NCBI RefSeq assembly: GCF_018138385.1
Contig: NZ_JAGSIE010000009.1
Coordinates: 62,001 to 126,000, forward strand
Source of the DNA: Allobacillus saliphilus
Lineage (GTDB): Bacteria > Bacillota > Bacilli > Bacillales > Alkalibacillaceae
Reading direction: 5' to 3'
Length of the DNA: 64,000 nucleotides
Shown: piece by piece, positions 45,434 through 54,360 of the stretch
How positions within the stretch are numbered: position 1 is the first letter of the stretch
Layout: each line of letters opens with the position of its first letter
The notes under the pieces: model-generated
Database searches by the model: none
The model's input: only the letters and a program-made list of their open reading frames with translations
Told to the model about the DNA's origin: nothing
Position numbers and translations under genes: made by a program

Positions 45434-46207
45434 TTAAACCTTTTGATAAAAAAATGAATCAATCGCTCGCAAGCCATATTTCTCTGGATGAAAAATCTGT
45501 TCTGTACTGCCAACAAACAAAATTCCACCTTCATTCAAATGGTGCGCGAATTGTGTATAGATTTTTGTCTTCGCTTCATCCGTAAAATATATTAATACGT
45601 TTCGACAACAAATTAAGTCGTATTTACCTGTAAAGGAATCAGCGAGTAAATTATGCTGTTCAAAGGATATGACTTTTTTTAATTCATCGTTTACTTGATA
45701 AACTTGTCCTTCATGATGAAAATACTTTCTTTTTTGTTCTTTCGTGACTTCTTTTAACGAACGCTCGTGATAAATACCTTGCTGTGCCTTATGTAATACA
45801 GTCTCATCTAAGTCAGTAGCTAAGATGTTCATCTGGTCCCAACGTAAAAATTCATGCAAAAGAATCGCTAGTGTATATGGTTCCTCTCCAGTCGAACATG
45901 CAGCACTCCAAACGTTGATGCGATCTTTGTCTTTTAGTAAATCAGGGAGTAAATTGGATTGGAGCCGTTCCCACCTTAAACGATTGCGAAAAAATTCTGA
46001 GACATTAATTGTCATTCGGTCTAATAATTCCGTTAATAATTCTCGGTCATTCTTTACTGCTTTGAAATAGCTTGAGAATGTGTCGAAACCACGCTTTTCT
46101 CTTAAGGAAGTCAATCGACGTTTCATCTGTTTCTCTTTATATAATCCTAAATCAATGCCTGTTTGCTTTTTAATTGAACTTACAAATTCAGTATAATCAT
46201 TCGTCAC
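45434..46207 (-). CDS. cheR: Chemotaxis protein methyltransferase CheR
   Basis: Methylates glutamates on chemoreceptors using SAM. 257 residues: an all-helical N-terminal domain (1-70), then a methyltransferase domain with SAACSTGEEPYTLAI and DLICCRNVLIYF. GTG start at 46207 behind AGGAGAG. It stands between ndk and aroC as in B. subtilis; the other che genes are not in the window. A -10 TATAAT lies about 45 bases upstream without a clear -35. Confidence 0.95.
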   Translation of the reverse strand: MTNDYTEFVSSIKKQTGIDLGLYKEKQMKRRLTSLREKRGFDTFSSYFKAVKNDRELLTELLDRMTINVSEFFRNRLRWERLQSNLLPDLLKDKDRINVWSAACSTGEEPYTLAILLHEFLRWDQMNILATDLDETVLHKAQQGIYHERSLKEVTKEQKRKYFHHEGQVYQVNDELKKVISFEQHNLLADSFTGKYDLICCRNVLIYFTDEAKTKIYTQFAHHLNEGGILFVGSTEQIFHPEKYGLRAIDSFFYQKV

Positions 46208-46344
46208 AACTTTTACTCTCTCCTACATCTGTAATACTTCTTATTATAAAGAAAATGGCGGTATAATGCTATTGTTCCATGAATCACCAAAATATTTAAA
46301 ACTCGATTCCATGATGGTTATTATTGATAACAGGAACAGCAAAA

Positions 46345-46371
46345 AAACCAGCTACAAATTGCAGCTGGTTT
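46345..46371 (-). terminator. Intrinsic terminator after ndk
   Basis: AAACCAGCT / AGCTGGTTT with a nine-base loop, followed on the minus strand by further T residues. Confidence 0.92.
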
Positions 46372-46389
46372 TCTGGAATTTAAGAATGC

Positions 46390-46836
46390 TTAGTAAATCC
46401 AAGTATCTTGATCTTTTTGATAATCAACGAGTTCTTCATTTAAGAAAAATAGTTCGATTTCACGTTTTGCTGACTCTTCAGAATCAGAACCATGAATTAC
46501 GTTCTTGCCTACTGTTAAACCAAAGTCACCACGAATAGTTGCAACGTCAGCATCTTGTGGGTTTGTAGCACCCATCATTTTACGTGCAGTTGCAATTACA
46601 TTTTCACCTTCCCACACCATCGCAAAAACTGGTCCGGAAGTAATGAAGTCAACCAATTCACCGAAGAATGGCTTATCACTATGCTCACCATAATGTGTTT
46701 CAGCTAAGTTTTGGGAGATTTGCATCAATTTAGCCCCCGCTAGTTTAAATCCTTTACTTTCAAAACGAGATACGATATCTCCAACTAGATTACGTTGTAC
46801 GCCATCAGGCTTGACCATAACGAATGTTCTTTCCAT
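46390..46836 (-). CDS. ndk: Nucleoside diphosphate kinase
   Basis: Equilibrates NDP and NTP pools by a phospho-His intermediate. 148 residues. [17 protein letters not shown] opens the fold; the active-site His is in [14 protein letters not shown]. The ATG at 46836 lies six bases after GAGGTG; the GTG three codons earlier is part of that site. Confidence 0.97.
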   Translation of the reverse strand: MERTFVMVKPDGVQRNLVGDIVSRFESKGFKLAGAKLMQISQNLAETHYGEHSDKPFFGELVDFITSGPVFAMVWEGENVIATARKMMGATNPQDADVATIRGDFGLTVGKNVIHGSDSEESAKREIELFFLNEELVDYQKDQDTWIY

Positions 46837-46882
46837 AGTTAACACCTCTTTAATGTATTTATGCTATTTTCAAACCGTAAAA

Positions 46883-46911
46883 AGTTTATCAAAGATTAAT
46901 GAAAATTACAA
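46883..46911 (-). promoter_or_regulatory. Probable promoter of ndk
   Basis: Minus strand TTGTAA (46906-46911), a 17-base spacer, TAAACT (46883-46888); modest match. Confidence 0.45.
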
Positions 46912-46919
46912 TTTAAATA

Positions 46920-47894
46920 TTAATATTTACGCTTCCCTAAATAGATCGCTATTTTTCGTAACGTTTTTTTAATCGGGTGTGACGGCAACGTTTCCAATGC
47001 ATTGAGTGCCCTGTCTAAATAAGCGTCACTCCAAGCATAAGCCTCATCAATCGCAGACGACCTACCGATATCGTGGATTGTTTGGATAATCTGTTCTCGA
47101 TTGTATGCTGTAGGATCTTTAAAATACGATTCAATGGATGAAAGTGAAGCATCATCATTTTGAATGGCTAGAATCGCTGGCAATGTTAGATGTCCATTTA
47201 ACAAATCACTTCCGACCGGCTTGCCAAGTTCTTTTTCGGAAGCTGTAAAATCAAGTATATCATCGATGATTTGATAAGCCATGCCAATATAATAACCAAA
47301 TCTTTTTAGCTGAATGATTTCTTCATCGCTGCATTGTGATGAGATTGCACCAAGTTCAGTGCTCGAAGCAATTAATAAAGCCGTTTTACGCTTTATTCTT
47401 CTAAAATAACGGAATAAATTCTGTCCAATCATATAGCGATCTTTTAATTGTTCAATTTCTCCCAATGTAAGTTGATGGATTGTATGCGATAGAACTTGAT
47501 GAAGTCTTGGTTCATCTAAATTCTGTAACAATTCAACTGCACGAGCAAAAATAAAATCACCTGTAAACATAGCTGTTCCATTATCCCATCGGTTGTTTAC
47601 AGTAGGTTTTCCTCTTCGGATTGTTGCCCGATCAATTACATCATCATGGACAAGTGAGGCCATATGGATTAATTCAAGGGCAATAGCGACTTCAATCACA
47701 TCTTTCTGCATTGGGGCACCAAATTTAGAAGCTAGCAAGACAAATACCGGACGTATCCGTTTACCACCAGCTTCCAAAAGATGACTTGATGTATGGCTGA
47801 TCATAGAAGGTTCAGCAGAAGTTATCTCTTTGATTTTACGTTCAACTTGATCCATCTCTGGCTTGATCGATGATAAAGTCGCTGCAAGTTTCAT
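46920..47894 (-). CDS. hepT: Heptaprenyl diphosphate synthase component II
   Basis: Catalytic large subunit making the C35 side chain of menaquinone-7. 324 residues of the trans-prenyltransferase fold. First Asp-rich motif LVHDDVIDRATIRRGKPT, second QIIDDILDF, plus GGKRIRPVF. It acts with HepS, encoded two genes upstream. Confidence 0.96.
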   Translation of the reverse strand: MKLAATLSSIKPEMDQVERKIKEITSAEPSMISHTSSHLLEAGGKRIRPVFVLLASKFGAPMQKDVIEVAIALELIHMASLVHDDVIDRATIRRGKPTVNNRWDNGTAMFTGDFIFARAVELLQNLDEPRLHQVLSHTIHQLTLGEIEQLKDRYMIGQNLFRYFRRIKRKTALLIASSTELGAISSQCSDEEIIQLKRFGYYIGMAYQIIDDILDFTASEKELGKPVGSDLLNGHLTLPAILAIQNDDASLSSIESYFKDPTAYNREQIIQTIHDIGRSSAIDEAYAWSDAYLDRALNALETLPSHPIKKTLRKIAIYLGKRKY

Positions 47895-47911
47895 CCGTTT
47901 TCACCTTTTCT

Positions 47912-48616
47912 TTATTTAGTGCCTTTGTGCATAGCTGCTGCACCAAGCGCGTATGATTTCACTTTGACATTTTTAAATCCTGCGTCTAAGAACATTTTTT
48001 TCAATGTTGCTTTATCCGGAAAGTTTTTTGTTGATTCATTTAGCCAAACGTATTCATCATAGCTTTTCGCAAATAATTTACCGAACAAAGGCATGATGCG
48101 ACGGAAGTAAAAAAAATACAGTTGTTTATATACCGGCAGGGTCGGTTGTGAAGTTTCAAGGCAAACAACACTTCCTCCCGGTTTAACAACGCGGTACATT
48201 TCTTCTAGTACACGATTGTAATCGGGAACATTTCGTAAACCAAACCCAATCGTTACATAGTCAAATGAATGATCTTCATAAGGTAAGTTCATTGCATCAC
48301 CGTGGGTAAATGTGATGTTTTCAATTTGCCGATCAGCTATCTTTTTCTCCCCGACAGAGAGCATGTTTTGACTGAAATCTAAACCGATGACTTTGCCGTC
48401 CTTTCCGGTCGCTTCAGATAAAGCGATTGTCCAATCACCTGTTCCACAGCATACATCTAAACAATCAGAACCTTGTTCAACAGCCATTCGCTTCATAACA
48501 TCTTTGCGCCATGCTTTGTGACGTTGGAATGAAATGATTGAGTTCATTTTATCGTAACGGTTATAAATTTTTTCAAATACAGAATGTACTTTTTCGGATT
48601 TTGTTTGAGGGTCCAT
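47912..48616 (-). CDS. menG: Demethylmenaquinone methyltransferase
   Basis: Final step of menaquinone synthesis (MenG/UbiE; menH in B. subtilis). 234 residues from the ATG at 48616 with GGAG four bases upstream; longer starts read into hepS. SAM motifs are [14 protein letters not shown] and [16 protein letters not shown]. It lies between the two heptaprenyl synthase genes, as in B. subtilis. Confidence 0.96.
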   Translation of the reverse strand: MDPQTKSEKVHSVFEKIYNRYDKMNSIISFQRHKAWRKDVMKRMAVEQGSDCLDVCCGTGDWTIALSEATGKDGKVIGLDFSQNMLSVGEKKIADRQIENITFTHGDAMNLPYEDHSFDYVTIGFGLRNVPDYNRVLEEMYRVVKPGGSVVCLETSQPTLPVYKQLYFFYFRRIMPLFGKLFAKSYDEYVWLNESTKNFPDKATLKKMFLDAGFKNVKVKSYALGAAAMHKGTK

Positions 48617-48629
48617 TAGTCTCCTACTT

Positions 48630-49283
48630 TCATTGACGGTTGATCGAATCCTCTTCAAATTGAGATTTTCGTTCTAGCCACTTGTCTTTTACTTGGCCGT
48701 TTCGTTGAATCATCTTTTCTATCCAGAATGGTTTGTGACTATAAACAAAATGATAAATGATTTGATTTCGTAAATGATTATAGTCAGTAAGTTGATAATA
48801 CAAAGCATAAGCGTCATACAAACCGATATAAATTTCTTCTACTTTATCAAGAATATCTATAACGGATAAATCCTCAGTATGTAAAAGCTCAACTTTTGTA
48901 CGATTAATTTGCTTAACTGTTTCTAGAAAATGCTCTAAGGCACTGAGTTCACCTGATCCGGATAACAGTTTATAAAACCAGGAACTATGATAGTCGCCAA
49001 TTAAGGCATTCATTTGGATAGAGCCAACCATATGATGTGTATGATTACTTTGTAAAAAATCAAACTCTACACGGTCATGAATTTGTAATGAAACTTGCAT
49101 GTGAATGATAGCATCAAAAATAATACGTTCCCTATCGTTCAATACAGGTTTGATTTCCTGAAAAAAATGCAAATGTTGTTTCAGGTGAACCGCGTCATAT
49201 CGATCTATATCAACGTATGTATGTTTATATTTATCTATAAATGTTTGGACCAATTGATCCTGATAGTCATTTACTGAATTCAA
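48630..49283 (-). CDS. hepS: Heptaprenyl diphosphate synthase component I
   Basis: 217 residues, helical small subunit that partners HepT and sets product length. It has low conservation but the family layout: an N-terminal helical half, then [19 protein letters not shown] and [13 protein letters not shown] start at 49283. It is the first gene of hepS-menG-hepT; B. subtilis has folE and mtrB just upstream, but here a promoter and hup are found instead. Confidence 0.88.
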   Translation of the reverse strand: MNSVNDYQDQLVQTFIDKYKHTYVDIDRYDAVHLKQHLHFFQEIKPVLNDRERIIFDAIIHMQVSLQIHDRVEFDFLQSNHTHHMVGSIQMNALIGDYHSSWFYKLLSGSGELSALEHFLETVKQINRTKVELLHTEDLSVIDILDKVEEIYIGLYDAYALYYQLTDYNHLRNQIIYHFVYSHKPFWIEKMIQRNGQVKDKWLERKSQFEEDSINRQ

Positions 49284-49424
49284 TTAAATCACCCAACTGT
49301 ACCGTTCTAGGACTCCTATGATATTTTAGCATGTTCGACGCAAATTCGCTAACAAGAAGAAGAGAAAAATAAATTAAATTAATTTTCTCATATCGGTTTA
49401 CCTCTTCCGACTGGTGACAAATCT

Positions 49425-49452
49425 ATTATATAGGAACTTCCTTTGAGTTCAA
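49425..49452 (-). promoter_or_regulatory. Sigma-A promoter of hepS-menG-hepT
   Basis: Minus strand TTGAAC (49447-49452), a 16-base spacer and TATAAT (49425-49430). The spacer contains the palindrome AGGAAnTTCCT (49432-49442). The leader would be about 135 bases. Nothing else is clear in 49284-49500. Confidence 0.75.
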
Positions 49453-49502
49453 CCGACTTCGTTGTTCTAACTGAACCATTTACAATAAATTAGGCAAAAA
49501 TA

Positions 49503-49527
49503 AAAAAGGAGGTTATACCTCCTTTTT
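49503..49527 (-). terminator. Intrinsic terminator after hup
   Basis: AAAAAGGAGG / CCTCCTTTTT with a short loop, followed on the minus strand by T residues. Confidence 0.88.
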
Positions 49528-49548
49528 AGGGATTGACCCTATGTACTG

Positions 49549-49821
49549 TTATTTCACAGCATCTTTTAGGGCTTTACCAGCTTTGAATGCTGGAACTTTA
49601 CTTGCAGGGATATCAATTTGTTCACCTGTTTGAGGGTTACGTCCCTTACGAGCAGAACGCTCACGTACCTCAAAGTTACCGAAACCGATTAATTGTACTT
49701 TTTCTGATTTTTTCAATGAACCAGTGATTGCATCGAAAACTGCATCTACAGCATTAGAAGCGTCTTTCTTAGAAAGATCAGCTTGCTCAGCAACTGCATT
49801 AATTAAGTCTGTTTTGTTCAT
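49549..49821 (-). CDS. hup: Nucleoid protein HU
   Basis: 90-residue DNA-bending protein (hbs in B. subtilis). [35 protein letters not shown] (DNA arm; shown as two pieces [10 protein letters not shown] and GRNPQTGEQ) and [11 protein letters not shown] are classic. The ATG at 49821 follows AGGAGGTG; three upstream codons belong to that site. Expressed alone, with a leader of about 195 bases. Confidence 0.97.
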   Translation of the reverse strand: MNKTDLINAVAEQADLSKKDASNAVDAVFDAITGSLKKSEKVQLIGFGNFEVRERSARKGRNPQTGEQIDIPASKVPAFKAGKALKDAVK

Positions 49822-50022
49822 CCGTCTCACCTCCTCTCAAAGAGTGAGTAACTATATTAAATTGCATATTGTAAATTTTATACAATGCAACTTAACAATA
49901 AGTTCAATGAAATTGTTTAATCTACTTCGTTCTTTTCGTGCTATTATCTTGGTTAACAAAACGGTAAAAAGCCCGTAACCTTTGTGGTTCCTATATTTAA
50001 CAGGCACGCTAGCTGTATTTGA

Positions 50023-50051
50023 ATAGTATCACAAGCATATCCACCTTTCAA
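50023..50051 (-). promoter_or_regulatory. Main promoter of hup, with long leader
   Basis: Minus strand TTGAAA (50046-50051), a 17-base spacer and TACTAT (50023-50028). A second, weaker candidate with a 19-base spacer lies closer to the gene (TTGAAC 49902-49907, TATAAA 49877-49882). An imperfect inverted repeat TTGCATaTTGTA / TACAATGCAA lies at about 49862-49890. B. subtilis hbs also has more than one promoter. Confidence 0.65.
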
Positions 50052-50117
50052 TATAAAAATCCCTAAAACGCCTAATTTATCAACGTTTTGAGACATTTTT
50101 CTCATTTTAAACAGAAA

Positions 50118-50143
50118 AAAAGCGACATCTTTCTGTCGCTTTT
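50118..50143 (-). terminator. Intrinsic terminator after spoIVA
   Basis: AAAAGCGACA / TGTCGCTTTT with a six-base loop and further T residues on the minus strand, seven bases after the spoIVA stop. Confidence 0.92.
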
Positions 50144-50149
50144 GTAAAT

Positions 50150-51628
50150 TTATAGGATAATCGCGATCAATCCGCCGCTTCCTTCGTTAATGATTCGCTC
50201 GAGGGTATCTTTCAATTTATATCGAGCGTGTTCTGGCATAAGTGTTAACTTTGCGTGTATTCCTTCTCGAACGATCGAGCTTAATGAACGTCCGAAGATA
50301 TCTGACTTCCAAATGGACAACGGGTCTTCTTCAAAATCTTGCATTAAATATCGGACTAGTTCTTCACTTTGCTTCTCTGTACCGATAATAGGAGCGAATT
50401 CTGATTCGACATCCACTTTGATCATATGGATCGAAGGGGCTACCGCCTTCAATCTCACGCCGTAACGAGGTCCTTGGCGAATGATTTCCGGTTCTTCTAA
50501 TTTCATATCCTCTAATGTTGGATTCGCAACTCCATAACCGGTCTGCTTGACCATAGCAATCGCATCTTGATATTGGTCGTACTCTCTTTTGGCATCTGCA
50601 TAATCTTGAATTAACTCAAGTAAATGATCTTTTCCTCGAATTTCCACACCGACAATTTCATTTAATACTTGGTCATATAGTTCATCCGATGTGTGAAGTT
50701 CGACTTCTGCAATCCCTTCACCCATCTCCATACCGGATAACCTCGCATCAGTGACGAATTCATAATCGAAGAAATTACCTACTACTTGATCGACATCTCT
50801 CAAACGCCGAACATCTTTGACCGTTTCTTGAATCGCCTCTTGGAATTGCTTTCTGAGCCAGTGGTCATCCTTTAAGGACATCACCCAACTAGGGAGATTC
50901 ACATTGACTTCAATAACTGGGAATTCAAATAGTGCTTCTCGTAAAATGTTGTGAATGTCATCTTCCCGCATTTCCTCAACAGATACGGGAATGACAGGGA
51001 TATCATAAAGCTCAGCCAATTCATTACGAAGCTCGATTGTTTCCTGTTCATGTGGTCTCGAGGAATTAAGCACCATAATAAAAGGTTTACCTACTTCTTT
51101 TAACTCTTCAACCACACGGGCTTCAGCGTCAACATAATCATCTCTTGGAATTTCCCCAAAAGATCCGTCTGTTGTCACGACGACGCCAATCGTTGAATGC
51201 TCTTGAATGACCTTTCTCGTCCCAATCTCTGCTGCATCAGGAAACGGTATAGCTTCTTCATACCAAGGAGTATGAATCATTCGCGGTCCATTCTCATCTT
51301 CAAACCCTTTTGCTCCATTCACCGTATACCCTACACAATCAACTAATCTAACTTTGACATCCAGACCTTCATCAACGGAGATTTCTACCGCATTATTCGG
51401 TATAAACTTAGGTTCAGTTGTCATAATTGTTTTACCGGCTGCACTCTGAGGTAATTCATCCGTTGCACGGTCACGTTCATCTTCAGATTCAATGTTCGGT
51501 AATACAATCTGATTCATAAATTTTTTGATGAACGTGGATTTACCTGTTCGCACAGCACCAACAACACCTAAGTAAATATCTCCGTTGGTCCGCTTAGATA
51601 TGTCATGAAACACGTTGAAATTATCCAT
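50150..51628 (-). CDS. spoIVA: Spore coat morphogenetic ATPase SpoIVA
   Basis: Forms the basement layer on the forespore on which the coat assembles, using ATP. 492 residues, the family length. A P-loop GAVRTGKSTFIKKFM lies near residue 24, with TTEPKFIPNNAVEI, LVDCVGYTV and a conserved C-terminus ending GSGGLIAIIL. The ATG at 51628 follows GGAGG. A SigE-like promoter lies upstream. Nearly invariant in spore formers. Confidence 0.97.
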   Translation of the reverse strand: MDNFNVFHDISKRTNGDIYLGVVGAVRTGKSTFIKKFMNQIVLPNIESEDERDRATDELPQSAAGKTIMTTEPKFIPNNAVEISVDEGLDVKVRLVDCVGYTVNGAKGFEDENGPRMIHTPWYEEAIPFPDAAEIGTRKVIQEHSTIGVVVTTDGSFGEIPRDDYVDAEARVVEELKEVGKPFIMVLNSSRPHEQETIELRNELAELYDIPVIPVSVEEMREDDIHNILREALFEFPVIEVNVNLPSWVMSLKDDHWLRKQFQEAIQETVKDVRRLRDVDQVVGNFFDYEFVTDARLSGMEMGEGIAEVELHTSDELYDQVLNEIVGVEIRGKDHLLELIQDYADAKREYDQYQDAIAMVKQTGYGVANPTLEDMKLEEPEIIRQGPRYGVRLKAVAPSIHMIKVDVESEFAPIIGTEKQSEELVRYLMQDFEEDPLSIWKSDIFGRSLSSIVREGIHAKLTLMPEHARYKLKDTLERIINEGSGGLIAIIL

Positions 51629-51684
51629 CTTATCCCTCCGACCTTTTATACAGTATCGATTAACTGTTATTCATATGCACTATT

Positions 51685-51714
51685 AACTTATGACGTTGTC
51701 CTACTTGAATATGC
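51685..51714 (-). promoter_or_regulatory. SigE-like promoter of spoIVA
   Basis: Minus strand GCATATT (51708-51714), a 15-base spacer and CATAAGTT (51685-51692), close to the sporulation SigE pattern (ATATT ... CATACA-T). It lies about 55 bases before the ATG. B. subtilis spoIVA is known to be SigE-dependent. Confidence 0.55.
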
Positions 51715-51731
51715 CAGAAACATATAAAAAA

Positions 51732-51767
51732 ATAGAGATCCTACAGTTTCCTTAGTAGAATCTCTAT
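51732..51767 (-). terminator. Intrinsic terminator after yphF
   Basis: ATAGAGAT-CTAC / GTAG-ATCTCTAT with one mismatch pair and six T residues following on the minus strand. Confidence 0.85.
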
Positions 51768-51783
51768 GTATTCAGATATTAAG

Positions 51784-52494
51784 TTATTCGGATTGTTTTA
51801 AAATAATTTCTCCATCTTCCATAATCATGGCTGGTGAAAACGCAGGAACAATCGGGTAATGCTCTGCAAGAAGATAGCGAAGATCTCCTTCATATTTCTC
51901 TATACCTTCTTCTTCCATTAATTGATATACATCCGGTCTGAAATCGACTTTCGCATCTCCACCTTTACCAATGACAATATCTAACTCTTGTCCGGTATAA
52001 GGACTAGTGACTGTGTAACCATCTTTTAATCGTAGTTTTTCTCGGTCTATCGAGAAAATCCCGTTACCAATCCGCTCACCAAATGGAGCAAAATCATTTT
52101 CATTTCGATATAAATTGATTTGATAATTTACTGTTCTTAATTGTTGAGTTATTCGTGCATCCACTACTTTTACTTTTGGATCTTCTTCTGGGTTAATTAG
52201 AACATAGGAATACTTTCCGCCGCCTGCAAATGAATTACTAGGCACCTCACCCATTATTCCTTTTTCCCTCAATACCTGAAAATCAATAGGATATTTAATA
52301 AAAATTGGTGTGTTTTGATCTTTCGTTTCAATTGGTAAAAGTCCATTTGTTGTTTCTCGGTATTCATCAACAGCTTGTTGCACACGATCTAATTGTTCAT
52401 CATTCGTTGCCTGGTTTTCAGTAAGCTGATTATTCGGATAAAGACATCCGGTTAAAAGAATACTGGAAAAAATTAATAAAAGAATACGCATCAT
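51784..52494 (-). CDS. yphF: Lipoprotein YphF
   Basis: 236 residues. An N-terminal lipoprotein signal ends in the lipobox LTGC (Cys near residue 17), so it is anchored to the outer face of the membrane. The rest is acidic with no domain I know. Size and position between spoIVA and yphE match B. subtilis yphF; that is the main support. Confidence 0.7.
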   Translation of the reverse strand: MMRILLLIFSSILLTGCLYPNNQLTENQATNDEQLDRVQQAVDEYRETTNGLLPIETKDQNTPIFIKYPIDFQVLREKGIMGEVPSNSFAGGGKYSYVLINPEEDPKVKVVDARITQQLRTVNYQINLYRNENDFAPFGERIGNGIFSIDREKLRLKDGYTVTSPYTGQELDIVIGKGGDAKVDFRPDVYQLMEEEGIEKYEGDLRYLLAEHYPIVPAFSPAMIMEDGEIILKQSE

Positions 52495-52508
52495 TCTTCA
52501 TCCCTCAT

Positions 52509-52706
52509 TTATTCGGTAGGTCCACTTAGGACGATATAGAAAATAATGATTGCTCCGACAATCAAGCAAACATAAGCCGTCAAAGAAACGATAAATCTTA
52601 ACACACCAGATAACTTGTTTCTAGCCAAAATAATTAGGCCTGTTGCGGCAAAAAGTAAAACCATTCCTCCAAAAGATATGTACATATTTAGCATTGATTG
52701 AGACAT
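52509..52706 (-). CDS. yphE: YphE family small membrane protein (DUF2768)
   Basis: 65 residues with two membrane helices (about 8-28 and 37-60) joined by a short basic turn (ARNKLSG). Matches the DUF2768 layout and the position of B. subtilis yphE upstream of yphF. Function is unknown. Confidence 0.8.
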   Translation of the reverse strand: MSQSMLNMYISFGGMVLLFAATGLIILARNKLSGVLRFIVSLTAYVCLIVGAIIIFYIVLSGPTE

Positions 52707-52854
52707 GTTACAACCTCACTTTCTTCCCCAAAGATTATATCATATTCTTTAATCAGCTTATAAGTGATGAACTTGAAAGCTTTGTGAATTTTCAAGACAC
52801 ATCCATTTACATTATAGACAAACCAGAAGCCTTTCATCCGATGCAAAAGAAAAA

Positions 52855-52878
52855 AGAGGTGTAGGGGCGTACACCTCT
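52855..52878 (-). terminator. Intrinsic terminator downstream of spoVIF
   Basis: Perfect stem AGAGGTGTA / TACACCTCT with a six-base loop, followed on the minus strand by six T residues. It lies 90 bases beyond the spoVIF stop; the interval 52707-52968 holds no gene that I can support. Confidence 0.88.
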
Positions 52879-52968
52879 CAGACTAATTCCTCACAAGCAG
52901 CTCATCACTCTTTCACCATATCATATGACAATCACGTGGGTTTGAACGTTCGCTAGCCTATACAATTG

Positions 52969-53232
52969 CTATTTTTTAAAAATTTGTTGAAGCATGTTCG
53001 CATCCATTGATTGATTCTTTTTTGTAACCAATTCAACAATTCGATCTTCTTTCTCTTTGGTTACCGGACGATTGGCCATTTTACCTAACCTTCTGACAAG
53101 GTTTCGAACCGTTTTTTCATCCGAGAAATTTGCTTGTTGCATCGCATTTGCTATCTGCATGATCTCTTGTGGTGAAATATCCGCCTTTTTGCTTAGATGA
53201 TCCATAATCGAATTTGTAACATCATCCTTCAT
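52969..53232 (-). CDS. spoVIF: Stage VI sporulation protein F
   Basis: An 87-residue protein needed for late spore coat assembly in B. subtilis. Family pieces: NAMQQANFSDEKTVRNLVRR, GKMANRPVTKEKEDRIVE and the final LQQIFKK. It is helical, without membrane segment. A SigK-like promoter precedes it, consistent with mother-cell expression. In B. subtilis the gene lies elsewhere (yjcC); here it sits between gpsA and yphE. Confidence 0.92.
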   Translation of the reverse strand: MKDDVTNSIMDHLSKKADISPQEIMQIANAMQQANFSDEKTVRNLVRRLGKMANRPVTKEKEDRIVELVTKKNQSMDANMLQQIFKK

Positions 53233-53262
53233 ACGTTTTCCTCCTTACGAATACATTCATAT

Positions 53263-53289
53263 TACTATATGCATTCTGGAGAAAGCTGT
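53263..53289 (-). promoter_or_regulatory. SigK-like promoter of spoVIF
   Basis: Minus strand AC (53289-53288), 16 bases, then CATATAGTA (53271-53263), matching AC-N16/17-CATAnnnTA. It is about 30 bases before the ATG. Confidence 0.55.
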
Positions 53290-53318
53290 TCGTTCAACGA
53301 CAGGGATGTGTCATAAAT

Positions 53319-54344
53319 TTAATTAAAATCTACCGAGAGAGCGTTCAGTTCATTCGTCTTTCCTCGTTGCATTAAATCATCCACAACTTGGCGTGGGTCT
53401 TTGCCTTCAAACAGTAATTCGTAAATACCACTTGTAATCGGCATTTCTACTGCTTCGATTTCTGCTAATTGATGTACAGCTTTTGTCGTACGTACACCTT
53501 CGACGACCATTCCCATCTTATCAAGTACATCGGATAATTCATATCCTTCACCTAACATAAATCCTGCTCGATAATTACGACTATGTTGACTTGTACACGT
53601 GACAATAAGATCGCCGATACCAGTTAGTCCTGCAAACGTTAAAGGAGTAGCACCTAGCTTAACGCCAAGCTTTGCCATTTCAGCTAAGCCTCTCGTCATT
53701 AATGCCGCTTTAGCATTATCTCCATAACCGAGTCCATCTGATATACCAGCACCGAGAGCGATAATGTTTTTAAGTGCTCCACCAATCTCAACGCCGATAA
53801 AATCTTCGTTTGTATAAACCCGAAATACGTTATTCATAAATAAATCTTGTGCTTTTTCGGCTTCAGTTGACTTTAACGAAGAAACAGTCACCGTAGTCGG
53901 TTGTTGCAAGGCCACTTCTTCTGCATGGCTAGGCCCTGATAAAACAACTACTTTCTCACCTAATGATTCCCCTAATTCTTCCGTAATCATTTCTGAGATT
54001 CGTTTATGTGTTTCAGGTTCAATTCCTTTTGATGCATGCATGAGAACCTGATTGCTTGTTAGATACTGTTTCGCTTGTTTAATGACATCCCGAATTGCTT
54101 TTGTTGGAACGACAATCAATACAGCTTCGGAACCTTCTAGTGCAGTATTTAATTCATGGTAACCTTTAATTTTATCCGGCAGTTCAATCCCCGGTAAATA
54201 TTTGTCATTTGTATGCTTATCGTTGATCTCATCTGCTTGTTCTTTTCGGTGTGACCATAATCGAACCTCATGTCCGTTATGAGCCAATACCATGGCTAAT
54301 GCTGTTCCCCAGCTTCCAGCACCGAGTACCGTAACCTTTTGCAT
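53319..54344 (-). CDS. gpsA: Glycerol-3-phosphate dehydrogenase [NAD(P)+]
   Basis: Makes sn-glycerol-3-phosphate for phospholipids. 341 residues. Rossmann loop [16 protein letters not shown]; catalytic Lys in [28 protein letters not shown] and RNYRAG conserved. It lies 16 bases after der, a conserved pair. Confidence 0.97.
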   Translation of the reverse strand: MQKVTVLGAGSWGTALAMVLAHNGHEVRLWSHRKEQADEINDKHTNDKYLPGIELPDKIKGYHELNTALEGSEAVLIVVPTKAIRDVIKQAKQYLTSNQVLMHASKGIEPETHKRISEMITEELGESLGEKVVVLSGPSHAEEVALQQPTTVTVSSLKSTEAEKAQDLFMNNVFRVYTNEDFIGVEIGGALKNIIALGAGISDGLGYGDNAKAALMTRGLAEMAKLGVKLGATPLTFAGLTGIGDLIVTCTSQHSRNYRAGFMLGEGYELSDVLDKMGMVVEGVRTTKAVHQLAEIEAVEMPITSGIYELLFEGKDPRQVVDDLMQRGKTNELNALSVDFN

Positions 54345-54360
54345 TCTTCCACCTCATCAA

